This document shows, in pieces, positions 46,299 through 55,952 of a stretch of DNA of 64,000 nt. Source of the DNA: Physcia stellaris (lineage: Eukaryota > Ascomycota > Lecanoromycetes > Caliciales > Physciaceae). The notes under the pieces were generated by a model. That model was not told where the DNA came from. It saw only the letters and a program-made list of their open reading frames with translations, and ran no database searches. A program made the position numbers and the translations under genes. The stretch lies in NCBI GenBank assembly GCA_018902385.1, contig JABSSW010000069.1, forward strand, positions 62,001 to 126,000. Direction: 5' to 3'. Within the stretch, counting starts at the first letter, position 1. Every line of letters starts with the position of its first letter.

Positions 46299-47169
46299 GT
46301 ATACATCAACCTCGAATCACAGACCGATGAGATAGGCTCTGATGGAGGGAACGACAACACGGCATCAGTCTCGGTCCGCAAGAATATGAACCATCTCAAA
46401 CATGGCATTCATGTCTCTAAAGAGGTAAATGTTAGCAATGCTCCGGCAGAAGGATCCGATCACTCCATTAGAGACGGCTATACCTGAACATGGCATTCAA
46501 AGTCCAGACGAAGACATGTTACCATATACTTGCCGCTCGCTTCTCCTTTCCTCCCATCCAGCCTTTTGTAACTTCGAGCATTCGCTGTAATACTACACAT
46601 GCTCGATATCTGATATATGTACCCTTGTCGCTGGTAGATGGATAGAAAGTGGTCGCCAGTTGCTGCAATGCTTTTGTCTCGCTGAAAAGCGTTGTCGCTC
46701 TAAAATAGATTGCAATTTAGCCTAGCAAGTTACACAGCCGCATATATGACCAGTCGACTTATCTCGCTTTCCAAGTGACTTGCTGGATCTAAGCGGGATG
46801 ATACAGGAGCAACTGATAAGCACTATGCCATCGGAGGAAAGTGGAGCAGACCCCGGGCGTACGATGATGCCGAACACTGTCAAGATTGCTGATCAAGTCA
46901 GAGCATACCACGTCACTAGGACAGGCGGATACCTGCCGATAGTAATTAGCTTATTAAAGCTACTGCACCGTGACTACTTGCAGAGCGAAGAGGTTATCGT
47001 CGCTCCCAATGTGATTCAAGAGGATTGAAGAGGTCATATACTTGAGGCTTGGCCCTACTTGAAGTTGAATCTTTCTCACAGTCTCGTAGTCCAACCTCCC
47101 CAGTCTCAGGTTCAAAGTATTGCAGTAGATTTTCCTCAACTAAAGATACTTCACCAGTCGTCAAATACC
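46299..47169. other. intergenic
   Basis: About 870 bp between the SAT4-type gene and the P450 gene, probably including the P450 promoter. A frame at 46780-47028 has no recognisable feature. Nothing else seen. Confidence 0.45.
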
Positions 47170-49029
47170 ATGGAAAAGCCGACAGTGCTTGTGTACTGCG
47201 TAGTAGCGCTCTTGTTCGTCTTCGTAGCGAGGAAAATTCTTAAAATTGGGAACAGACCAACAGATCTGCCCCCAGGACCGCCTACGATTCCAGTATTGGG
47301 CAATATTCATCAGGTGCGCTAATTACCGCGACATAAGCTTCCCATGTGCTAAAAGCGGCAGATGCCGACGAAGGATGCCCATCTACAATTCCAAGGGTGG
47401 GCTCAAGAATATGGGCCTGTTTATAGCCTTATGCTTGGCACTAAAACGTACATCGTTCTCTCTTCCGACACAGCCATAAAGGATGTTCGATAAACGAGGG
47501 GAACTCTACAGCGGTCGTCCCGATCTTTATCTCGGGCAGACGCTATGTAGCGGTTCCCTACGTGTTCTGATGATGGTAAGGCTTCGGGTATCTTCACAGT
47601 AGGAGAGCTGATGGGAATAGCAATACGGCGCTACCTGGAGAATGGTATGAGAGCTCTAAATATAAATAGCGTAGAAATGTACTGACCGCCTCCGTTCGTA
47701 GATTCGGAGAATGCACCACTTGTTGTTGAATGTCAATGCGGCAAGAACCTTGGAGCCATATCAAGTGCTGGAGAGTAAACAACTACTAGCGGAGCTTATT
47801 CACAGCCCGAAGCGCTTCCATCAACACTTACGACGATACACCAATTCTTTGACTACAGCCATGACCTTCGGGTAAGCATCGACCCTGCATGACAGTACCA
47901 TCAAAAAATGATGACTGGTGAAATCAGATGGCGAGGTCCGACGTACGATGATTACCACCTGCAACAATTCTTCGAGATATTCAACGAGTTTCTCGCCATC
48001 GCACACACCGGCACGGCGAGCATCACCGAGTTCTTTCCTCTTTTACGATCACTTCCCGATTTCTTACTCCCTGTGCAAGGCTCAGCAAAGCGGCTGCACA
48101 AGCGAGAAAAAGCCCTGTACATGAGGCACTGGCTGGACACCAAGAAAAATATCTACGCGGGTGCGGCGCGACCGTGTTTCTGCGTACAGCTGGTGAGAGA
48201 GCAAGAAATCCAGGGTTTCAGTGACGATTTAGCATGTTATATCTCAGGAACTCTTCTGGAAGCCGGGTCGCACACGACCGCCAGTACGCTTTATGGCTTC
48301 GTCCAGGCGATGGTGCTATTCCCAGAAGTCCAGGACGCTGCGCATGCCGAGCTGGATACGGTGATAGGATCCCAGCGCCCGCCCTCGATGGATGACGAGC
48401 CACGACTTCAGTATATCCGCGCGTGCGTGAAAGAATCCCTTCGATGGATGCCTACCACGCTGCTAGGCGCCGTTCCCCATGCAACGCTACAGGAGGACGA
48501 GTACCTCGGCTACCGCATCCCCAAAGGGGCAGCGGTGATCAACAATGTCTATACGATCCACAATGACTCAGTCCGTTACCCAGAGCCAAGACGCTTCAAC
48601 CCGGACCGTTTTGCCCACGACAAGCAGAGTGCTTTCGAAGCGGCGGTCAACCCCGACGCCAGCCAACGTGATCATTTTACCTTTGGCGGCGGGAGGCGCA
48701 TCTGCCCCGGCATGCACATTGCAGAGCGAAGCTTGTTTCTCGCGGTTGCTAAGATGCTCTGGGCATTTGACATCAGAGCGGCGCAGGATGAAGAGGGAAA
48801 TGACATCCTCCCCGACCCGAGCCACCTGACTCAGGGTTTCGCTTGCGAGCCTTTAGAGTACATGGCCGAGATCCGGCCTCGGAGCGAAGCCAGAGCTCAG
48901 ATCGCTCTGAAAGATGGGGCCGAGGCCGAGAGTATACAGTTGGATCCGCGGACGAAGCAGTGGGTGGAAATCCCGCCTCAGATGGCGCTGACACAATTGA
49001 CGGTGGAGTCCAAGAATGCAAGTCATTAG
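47170..49029 (+). CDS. Cytochrome P450 monooxygenase, with one frameshift in exon 2
   Basis: Exons are 47170-47313, 47362-47575, 47621-47644 (a 24 nt microexon), 47702-47871 and 47928-49029. The protein has an N-terminal membrane anchor (VLVYCVVALLFVFVARKIL) with the Pro-rich hinge LPPGPPTIPVLGN. The C-helix is TWRMIRRMH, followed by LLLNVNAARTLEPYQVLES, the I-helix oxygen-binding site LLEAGSHTTAST, the ExxR motif KESLRW and the heme loop FGGGRRICPGMHIAERS (Cys about 48705). The only defect is in exon 2: after DTAIKDV the frame hits TAA, while a neighbouring frame continues DKRGELYSGRPDLYLGQT. The shift lies at 47482-47492 (ggatgttcgat). The microsomal enzyme would oxidise a cluster product or a hydrophobic compound. 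Either the consensus is wrong by one base here or the gene has just been lost. Family number not assigned. Confidence 0.85.
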
Positions 49030-49895
49030 AAGTATATCGGCTGCATTGAAGCGAGGGCGAAGACCCGAAAAGACAGCAGTCGGATCCGAGTCATGTGAGC
49101 ACTTGTGGCATAGTTTGTCTTCAGAACGATCGTCTTTCACTCGGATAATAAATGCTAGGTTGGGCCGCGCAGCATTTCGATAAGGTCTGTTGGACTGTGC
49201 CACATGTCGACTAGGTCTTGCCGTAGACTCATCATGATTTCCAATTAAGCCGAGTGGAATTTGTTTAGTTGCCATGTGAAATACATGCTTGCGGTGCTGG
49301 ATGCATTGTTATTTGATCGCATCGAAACCGGAGAAAAAGAAATTGGTCCAGCACTACGATTAGGGCCGTCGGCGCGCTTTCCGCTCTCGGGTACCAACAT
49401 AGATTAGCGCAGGGGGGTCTTGACCTTGGCTAAGGGGCAGGCTCCCGGAGGACAGAAAAACTGGAATGTCAAGGTTCACATTATTATTGGGCGGTCCCAT
49501 CAAAATGCAAATGTATATTAGCCTTCTCACCTTTTGATTTGTCAGATTGTCACATAGTTTCAAAATCAGAAACACTTCAAACGAGTCGTACTTCCTCGTT
49601 CGAGCCGATGACACGTAACAGAGTCATGCCGAGAGGAGGTATCATCATCAACGGTCAGACTTAGAATATGGCCTTTGACTAACATCAACGCTTCACGAGA
49701 AGATGAGTGTTCTCCAGCATTTAAATCAAGAGACAGCGTGCCTGTCCGCATTTCCTTACTTTTCTAAAACTGAAAATTTTAACCTTTCCGCCATATACCT
49801 CGCAAAGAACGACTGCACGGCTTCCATACATTACCTTACCCTTACTCCCCTCAGTTCCTTCCCCCTCCCCCGGATTCTTCATACTAGGTCAAAAG
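49030..49895. other. intergenic
   Basis: About 870 bp between the P450 stop and the BIR-like gene. It includes the presumed promoter of the latter, with a pyrimidine-rich stretch (ttccccctcccccggattc) just before its start codon. No other feature seen. Confidence 0.45.
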
Positions 49896-50453
49896 ATGGC
49901 CCCGGGATTCTTCAAGCGCAAGCCCGATCCCAATTCTGAATGTTCAGCATCAGCGTTAGCGAAGACATCAGCGCCAGCTTATACTGAGGCAATGCTCCAC
50001 GCTGAGGGATTTACCCTTTTAGCAAATAATGTCGCCTCCTGCAAAGACTGCTCGCTACGCTGGATCAACGATCACTACAAAAGCCCAACGCTAACTGACT
50101 GGCATTACAAGAACGCTCCAACGTGTTTGGCGCTTGAGGCAGCATTGAAAAGCGACCAGGGATGTGGCGACAATGAACCGCTCACAGAGCGGGAACTAAA
50201 CGCTGCAGGACTCTATCTGATGGAAAACAACCAAGTGCGGTGCCGACATTGCACATGCGCTTTCAATGCAAGGCGCCGATGTCCCAGCCTGCTGGGTTGG
50301 CATACCAGAATTAGCCCGAATTGTTTGTCGGTCAAGCATGCGCAAGCTCATGAGTACCATCAGAAACAACTAGCAGCATTGCTAGGCTACCCAGAGAGCG
50401 AGGCGCCACCGTTGGAGCATCCTGACCCCCACAAGCACTCGAAACAACGGTAA
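49896..50453 (+). CDS. Small protein with two BIR-like zinc fingers, C-terminus altered by a retrotransposon
   Basis: One exon, 185 residues. Two copies of a zinc-finger pattern occur: Cys49-Cys52...His70...Cys77 (C-x2-C-x17-H-x6-C) and Cys116-Cys119...His136...Cys143 (C-x2-C-x16-H-x6-C). The second matches the spacing of the BIR domain of inhibitor-of-apoptosis proteins and survivin/Bir1. Each is preceded by a helix-turn with the BIR-like Gly-hydrophobic pair (LHAEGFTLL, LNAAGLYLM), and the first has CSLRWIND before the His (H70 in TDWHYKNAPTC). Fungal BIR proteins studied so far are mainly large Bir1-type mitotic proteins. A 185-residue two-finger protein is unusual. The copia LTR starts at 50437, so the last residues (SKQR and stop) come from the element. 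The original end, 55953-56008, would have added 24 codons from the insertion point. Zinc binding and role are inferred. Confidence 0.62.
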   Translation: MAPGFFKRKPDPNSECSASALAKTSAPAYTEAMLHAEGFTLLANNVASCKDCSLRWINDHYKSPTLTDWHYKNAPTCLALEAALKSDQGCGDNEPLTERELNAAGLYLMENNQVRCRHCTCAFNARRRCPSLLGWHTRISPNCLSVKHAQAHEYHQKQLAALLGYPESEAPPLEHPDPHKHSKQR

Positions 50454-50700
50454 CATCCTACCCCCCAGGCTACACAGGCTCGAAACACCAGGCCGTTATA
50501 TCGTAAGACTGGTGGTTTCGTCAATAATAGATTACACCCGCAGATGCGATATATGCGATACGCATTACATGCGATGTATCAGGCTGTTGTTGCATACGTT
50601 GCAACAACAGGCCAACGTGTATATATACCGCCTTCTGCAGGCCAGTAGATAGAACCTCAAGCAATGCAATTCAGTCACCCAGAATCATTTCCTACGAAGT
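50437..50700 (+). repeat. 5' LTR of the copia element
   Basis: 264 bp, starting actcgaaacaacggtaac and ending cctacgaagt. It matches the 3' LTR (55684-55947) over its full length with one difference seen, t versus c in aatca(t/c)ttcc near the end. It is preceded by CAAGC (50432-50436), which recurs right after the 3' LTR at 55948-55952: a 5 bp target-site duplication. It contains a perfect 10 bp inverted repeat with a 5 bp loop (tgttgttgca / tgcaacaaca, 50585-50609). The termini AC...GT are not the usual TG...CA. Confidence 0.93.
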
Positions 50701-50720
50701 GGTTATGAGCCCGGGTGACC
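50701..50720 (+). other. Primer-binding site, likely for an initiator tRNA-Met half molecule
   Basis: Directly after the 5' LTR, ggttatgagcccgggtgacc is present. Its reverse complement contains GGGCTCATAACC, which looks like the anticodon arm of initiator tRNA-Met with the CAT anticodon. Drosophila copia and related elements prime from such a tRNA fragment cut in the anticodon loop rather than from a tRNA 3' end. The match is judged by eye. Confidence 0.6.
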
Positions 50721-50873
50721 GCTAGCCTGAATTATACTCTTGATATACGTTATCTAGCCCTCCAACACGTTATTGTTTCAAATATTCAAGTCGTTACATC
50801 TCTCCTACCTTCACAGAAGCCCAATTGAGATACCTTCCGGGATATCGATCAACAAACCTCACTATCATACGCA

Positions 50874-51650
50874 ATGGCCATTGACGAAGTGAAAGACGAT
50901 GGGTTCAAGTTCCCGAAGCTCGCAGGAGCTCAGAACTACAGGGAGTGGAGTAGGAACATGACTAACGCATTACAGACTGCTGGTGTATGGGGTCTTGTCA
51001 TTGGTACTGAGCGTGGCCCTCTCAAGCGTGAGGCACCCCTTACCTTCGAGCAACAAGAGGACCAGGATACCAAGCAGAACACCTATGACGGAAGGTGTTT
51101 CAAGGCACGTGGACGCATCGTGGCCATGTGCATGCCAGGCGTTCAGATCATGATCAATTCTGACGACGGACCGAAGAAGGTGTGGGATTTCCTGAAGACT
51201 CGATTCGAGCCAACTGGCTGGGCCAACAAGTGGGCAGTCATGAATAGATTCGAGGAACTCCACTATGACGAGACCAAGGGCATGGTGGCCTACAACGGAG
51301 CGTTAACGAAGCTCAAACAGGAAATCAGCGATCTCAGTATCAGCATGGAGGATGCCTTCGTCATCAAAACCTTGAACAAGCTGTCTCCTGACTTCCACAC
51401 GTTTCTCGCGATCAAGAACAATGAGGCCCGCACCGATAAGAAGCTCCCTAAGTTCGAGGAGCTGATGCAACACCTAGAAGAGGAGGAAAACCGGCTGAAG
51501 CAGGAAGGAGTCATTGGTATGGCTCGGGTCGGTCAGAATACTAACGGCGGGAACGGTAGAGACGGCCGAGGAGGTCGAAATACTCGAGGAGGTGGTGGCC
51601 GCGGCCGTGGGAAAGGTGGTAGAGGTGGCTCTGGGGGTTCCAGGAACTGA
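50874..51650 (+). CDS. Copia Gag polyprotein region
   Basis: 258 codons from ATG 50874 to TGA 51648. It begins MAIDEVKDDGFKFPKLAGAQ, followed by the copia capsid-type block (NYREWSRNMTNALQTAGVWG, KKVWDFLKTRFEPTGWANKW, and FEELMQHLEEEENRLKQEG) and an Arg/Gly-rich nucleic-acid-binding tail (GRGGRNTRGGGGRGRGKGG). The frame continues after the TGA, without a shift, into zinc-knuckle and Pol sequence. The stop therefore either limits Pol production by read-through or is a CGA to TGA mutation. The UBN2-like capsid fold is inferred from similarity by eye. Confidence 0.85.
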   Translation: MAIDEVKDDGFKFPKLAGAQNYREWSRNMTNALQTAGVWGLVIGTERGPLKREAPLTFEQQEDQDTKQNTYDGRCFKARGRIVAMCMPGVQIMINSDDGPKKVWDFLKTRFEPTGWANKWAVMNRFEELHYDETKGMVAYNGALTKLKQEISDLSISMEDAFVIKTLNKLSPDFHTFLAIKNNEARTDKKLPKFEELMQHLEEEENRLKQEGVIGMARVGQNTNGGNGRDGRGGRNTRGGGGRGRGKGGRGGSGGSRN

Positions 51651-53924
51651 GATTGTACCAATTGCTACACCAACCACGAGCTGGGCAAAGATCACTGCCC
51701 TCACGCCAACAAGGAGTGCCGCAACTGTCATAAGTTGGGCCATATCGGAAAGAATTGCCGCCAGAAGGGAGGTGGTCGATACAGCGGATCCGAACAAGGC
51801 ACCGAGTCGAAGGAGTCGAAGGATTCGAAACCCACTACTCCCGGCACGCATATCGGTATAGTCAATCTCAATGCAATTGAATTGACCATTGACCGCCTGC
51901 TCAATCCGTCAGCAAACACCTGGATCCTGGATTCGGGTGCTACTCAACATTGCTCGGGCAATAAGAGTCTATTTAAGGACTTGAGGCCAGCAAATGACGT
52001 TGCTCGTACAGCAAGTGGTGAAATACTGAGAGTGGAGGCCATTGGCAACATACCAATCGAATTGGTCAATGGGGAGACACTGATTCTGGCGAATGCTCAT
52101 TATTTACCGAAATTGACTGCGAATCTGATCAGTACACCATGTCTGCATCATCGAGGGTTCAGTCTTACATATCCGGCCAAGGGCTCCTGCAATATCTTCA
52201 GTGGGAGTCATCTTGTTGGTCAGGCCGATATGATCGATAATGCTTACATCCTTCGAACAACGATGCGAGCAAATGCCCTCACCGAGGGATCACCAACACC
52301 AACACCGGTCACTATGCAGAATATTTTCGCTTTCGCTAAACCAACGAACGATTTGCAGACCTGGCATCGCCGCTTTGCGCATCTTGGATACCAGAACGTG
52401 ATCAAGAACGCCAGCAAGGTGGAGGGCATGGACGGGGTTCATGGCCCGCCTCCAGATATGCTTTGTGAGCCCTGCATGAAAGGACGTCAGCAAGCCGAAA
52501 TATCTAGAGTACCACAAACAAAGGCGGAGGGATTTCTGACGAAGATACACGTCGATATCGGTGGACCACTCCCTACAACGTGGAGAGGTAACAAGATCTT
52601 CGTTCTGATCAAATGCGACGGCACAGGGATGCTGTTCATTTATCCATCCAAGCAGAAGTCACAGATATATCCTATCGTGGTGGACTTCAGGACCTGGGCT
52701 GAACTCCAGTCAGGTAAGAAATTGAAAATTGTCAAATCTGGGGGTGAACTCCTTACCAATGCGTTCAACAATTGGTTCAAGGAGACTGGCGTCCAGTGGG
52801 AGCAATCCGCTCCGCATACACCTCAGCAGAATCCGAAGATCGAAAGGGCCATGTACACCGTAATACTCGCTGTACGCTCGGTCATGAAGGATATGCGACT
52901 GCCGCTCGGCCTGTGGGATCTCATTGCTGAAGCCGTGGTCTATACGAAGAATAGGACTGTCACCTCCAGTGGGAGTGGTGAGAATGCGATAACGCCCTAC
53001 GAAGCAGTTAACGGAGTACGCTCAGACGTTTCTAACCTTCGAGCATTGGGGTGCAGAGCTTACACGCATGTCCCTAAGACAACCTCCCGTCACAAGCTTG
53101 ACGACCGCTCCTGGAAAGGTATCCACGTGGGCTATGGGGGTAATAATCAGTGGAAGATATACAATCCTCGAACTCGGAAGGTTCACCTCACTAGGGATGT
53201 CCGATTCGACGAGAATTACTTCTACTACGAGGAGGACCATGCGCCGCCTGAATCCTTCGCGGAGGCGGACGACGAGCCCGAAGTAACTGACTTCTGGGCC
53301 AATGGGGACGACGACGAGTTGGACCCAGAACCTCACCGCCGCCGAGTTACGAATGGAGCCAATGACGCAATTGATCCAGGACTCGAGGATGGGGACGAGG
53401 AGGTTGCGGAGGCCCCCGAGGATCCGCTGACTCAGTCAGATGTTGATTCAAACTCTTCGGATTTGAACGATTCGGCTTTTGGTGCAGAACCTGAACGGTC
53501 CCAGGCTTCTCCTATCCCAGACAGCCCAATTCCGGAGACCACGATGGCTCCACCGAGGCAGATACAGCCACCAAGCGACCCTGTCTCTGACGAACAGTTG
53601 GAACAACCTGAGGAGACCTGGGAGAACGAATCTTCTGTGGATCCTGCAGAACCTCCGGCCACGATCACCACTCGTCGGAAGAGGAATAGGAGGCCTGCTC
53701 CTCCAACTGACCGCGAAACTCGCAGTCCCAAGGGTAAGACCCTCGGCCTGATTATAAGAAGCTACAGACTGCACGTCAGTTTCAGTCAAAGGGACGTGCC
53801 AACGTGGTCAACAATACGTACAATGCGAAGCAAGTTCCGGGGTCCCACATCCACATGGTGCGCGCCCTGCATGCTCTCAACAGTGGTGAGAGCTTCGGTC
53901 TCGGTCATATTTCGGAGCCGTTAA
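51651..53924 (+). CDS. Copia zinc knuckle, protease and integrase region
   Basis: Same frame as Gag. It begins with Cys-rich sequence including the knuckle CRNCHKLGHIGKNC (C-x2-C-x4-H-x4-C). The aspartic protease site is WILDSGATQHCSG. The integrase zinc module is WHRRFAHLGYQN ... CEPCMKGRQQ, then IHVDIGGPLPTTW with the first catalytic Asp and KIERAMYTVI with the Glu. Around the second Asp the sequence reads KIVKSGGELLTNAF; relatives have Asp-Asn before GGE, so two residues including the catalytic Asp are missing (52732-52749). An acidic linker follows, and the frame ends in unnatural sequence at 53924. Integration activity of this protein is therefore doubtful. Confidence 0.85.
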   Translation, partial: DCTNCYTNHELGKDHCPHANKECRNCHKLGHIGKNCRQKGGGRYSGSEQGTESKESKDSKPTTPGTHIGIVNLNAIELTIDRLLNPSANTWILDSGATQHCSGNKSLFKDLRPANDVARTASGEILRVEAIGNIPIELVNGETLILANAHYLPKLTANLISTPCLHHRGFSLTYPAKGSCNIFSGSHLVGQADMIDNAYILRTTMRANALTEGSPTPTPVTMQNIFAFAKPTNDLQTWHRRFAHLGYQNVIKNASKVEGMDGVHGPPPDMLCEPCMKGRQQAEISRVPQTKAEGFLTKIHVDIGGPLPTTWRGNKIFVLIKCDGTGMLFIYPSKQKSQIYPIVVDFRTWAELQSGKKLKIVKSGGELLTNAFNNWFKETGVQWEQSAPHTPQQNPKIERAMYTVILAVRSVMKDMRLPLGLWDLIAEAVVYTKNRTVTSSGSGENAITPYEAVNGVRSDVSNLRALGCRAYTHVPKTTSRHKLDDRSWKGIHVGYGGNNQWKIYNPRTRKVHLTRDVRFDENYFYYEEDHAPPESFAEADDEPEVTDFWANGDDDELDPEPHRRRVTNGANDAIDPGLEDGDEEVAEAPEDPLTQSDVDSNSSDLNDSAFGAEPERSQASPIPDSPIPETTMAPPRQIQPPSDPVSDEQLEQPEETWENESSVDPAEPPATITTRRKRNRRPAPPTDRETRSPKGKTLGLIIRSYRLHVSFSQRDVPTWSTIRTMRSKFRGPTSTWCAPCMLSTVVRASVSVIFRSR

Positions 53925-55453
53925 ATTATCGTGAAGCCCGAAAGTCACCTCATTGGGAGGAGTGGAAGACCGCCATGGAGACTGAAGTGGCCTCCCTCGT
54001 CGAGAACGGGACCTGGGAGTTGGTCAAACGCCCACCTGGACGTGCTGTTATTACAGGGCGTTGGGTGTTCAAACCGAAGTACGGTGTAGACGGCCGTATC
54101 CTTCGTTACAAAGCGCGTTGGGTGGTCCACGGATACAAGCAGAAGGAGGGCATTGATTATAATGCTACCTGGGCTGGAGTTGTGAAACCAGCATCCTTCA
54201 GAACCTTGTTCGCACTCGCTGCAGAACGGCGCCTACACGCAGAACAAATGGATATTGTGACGGCCTTCCTGTACGGCCTTCTAGACGAGGATGTGTACGT
54301 TACACAACCCGAGGGTTTCATTGAAGATCCAACACTCGTCTGTCACTTGATCAAGGCCTTGTACGGTCTGAAACAAGCAGCCCGTGTGTGGTATGGAGTT
54401 ATAAGCGCGTTTCTGAAGGAACTCGGCCTTGTAACCTCCGAAGCGGATCATAGCGTCTTTATTTCAAAGGATGGCAAGACGTATGTGGCCGTATACGTTG
54501 ATGATCTATTGATCATTAGCGACTCCATGAACCTCATCGACTCCATGAAGCAGGAGCTCGGTAGACGATTCAAAATGACTGACCTGGGCCCCGCGCAGCA
54601 TTATCTTGGTATCGAAATCGTTCGGAACGGCGATTCGATTTTGCTTCGTCAAACCACCTATCTTCGAAAAGTTCTGGAGAGGTTTGGCATGGATAAATGT
54701 AAGGTCGTCGGCTCCCCCATGGATCCAGGCCTTGCAAGTGTAATGATGCCTGCAAAGGAAGGCCAACAAGCGCATCCTGATACCCTGTACTGGTACGGTT
54801 CAGCGGTTGGATCGTTGTTGTATGCAGCATCGATGACTCGGCCGGATTTGAGCTATGCACTCTCGATGGTTAGTCGATATTGTTCAAATCCAGACTCCAC
54901 ACACGTTGCAGCATTGCTGCGTATCTTTCGGTACGTTCAAGGTACACTGGATCATGGCATTGGGTACGAACCTGGGCAGGATTCCTTCCACGGTTATTCT
55001 GATGCAGACTGGGCCAATTCAGTTGACGGCCGAAGGTCCCATGGGGGCTTTATCTTCTTCCTTGCAGGCGGACCTGTATCGTGGTACTCCAAGCGACAAA
55101 GTACGGTTGCCTTATCGAGCTGTGAGTCCGAATACTATGCGCTCGTCGAAGCTGGCAAGGAGGCCGTGTGGTTTCGTCAACTCCTCATGGAGTTGGGTTG
55201 CATGTCAGATTCAGAACCGAGTCTGATCTATGCGGACAATCAGGGAGCAACTGCACTATCCGAAAACCCTGAGCATCATAAGCGCACGAAGCATATTGCC
55301 AACAAATGGCATTGGATTCGTCAAGCAATCGAAGAGCAGACTATTCAGGTGGAATACGTACCGACTGCCCTCATGGCCGCAGATGGCCTGACAAAACCTC
55401 TAGGCCCGAGTGCCTTCCAGGTGTTTCTGAAACTCATAGGCATGGCCTATTGA
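53770..55453 (+). CDS. Copia reverse transcriptase and RNase H region
   Basis: This frame differs by one base from the integrase frame and becomes protein-like about 53770-53805. It contains EPLNYREARKSPHWEEWKTA, RWVFKPKYGVDG, ARWVVHGYKQKEGIDYNATW, MDIVTAFLYGLLDEDVYVTQ, the polymerase active site VAVYVDDLLII (about 54487-54519), and RTKHIANKWHWIRQAIEEQ at the end. The RNase H part has GYSDADWAN, SSCESEYYALVEAGKEAVW and IYADNQGATAL. These are complete and open, so polymerase and RNase H look functional. The missing base between the frames means Pol is not continuous in this copy. Confidence 0.88.
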
Positions 55454-55683
55454 TCGATTAACTCCGCAGGCACTACCGTCTCTCTGCTCGTTTACACGCA
55501 AAGGGTAGTCAGCCATATTGGAGATGTGTTTGTACATGGAGAGGTGCGCATGGGCCACCAACACACTCATTTGGAAAACAAGGGTTAGGGTTTGACTCGT
55601 GCTGATGAGTCAGCAAAACTTGGTATAATCGAGGACTGCATCTTTGGTGGTTAGGTGCCTAGGGAGGGTATGCTGAGTGGGAG
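55454..55683 (+). other. Copia 3' untranslated stretch and polypurine tract
   Basis: About 230 bp between the Pol stop and the 3' LTR, with no open frame of note. Immediately before the LTR the sequence gctgagtgggag is purine-rich and is the likely polypurine tract for plus-strand priming. Confidence 0.5.
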
Positions 55684-55947
55684 ACTCGAAACAACGGTAA
55701 CATCCTACCCCCCAGGCTACACAGGCTCGAAACACCAGGCCGTTATATCGTAAGACTGGTGGTTTCGTCAATAATAGATTACACCCGCAGATGCGATATA
55801 TGCGATACGCATTACATGCGATGTATCAGGCTGTTGTTGCATACGTTGCAACAACAGGCCAACGTGTATATATACCGCCTTCTGCAGGCCAGTAGATAGA
55901 ACCTCAAGCAATGCAATTCAGTCACCCAGAATCACTTCCTACGAAGT
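55684..55947 (+). repeat. 3' LTR of the copia element
   Basis: 264 bp, matching the 5' LTR with one difference seen. It is followed by the CAAGC target duplication (55948-55952) and then by the displaced 3' end of the BIR-like gene. Confidence 0.93.
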
Positions 55948-55952
55948 CAAGC

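Larger units (their letters stand above)
50437..55947 (+). mobile_element. Ty1/copia LTR retrotransposon, full length, 5.5 kb, with coding defects
   Basis: Order of parts: 5' LTR, primer-binding site, gag, protease, integrase, reverse transcriptase, RNase H, 3' LTR. Integrase before reverse transcriptase defines the copia order. LTRs differ by one seen base and the target duplication CAAGC is perfect, so the insertion is young. It interrupts the BIR-like gene in sense orientation. Defects: an in-frame TGA (51648-51650) between the Gag basic region and its zinc knuckle, missing residues at the second integrase Asp, and a frame change between about 53750 and 53800 before the reverse transcriptase. 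Since the LTRs are nearly identical, some of these may have been inherited from a parent copied in trans. Confidence 0.93.

Noticed and set aside
46780-47028. 82-codon frame between the SAT4-type and P450 genes
   Set aside because: No ATG at its start, no features, probably open by chance in a promoter region.
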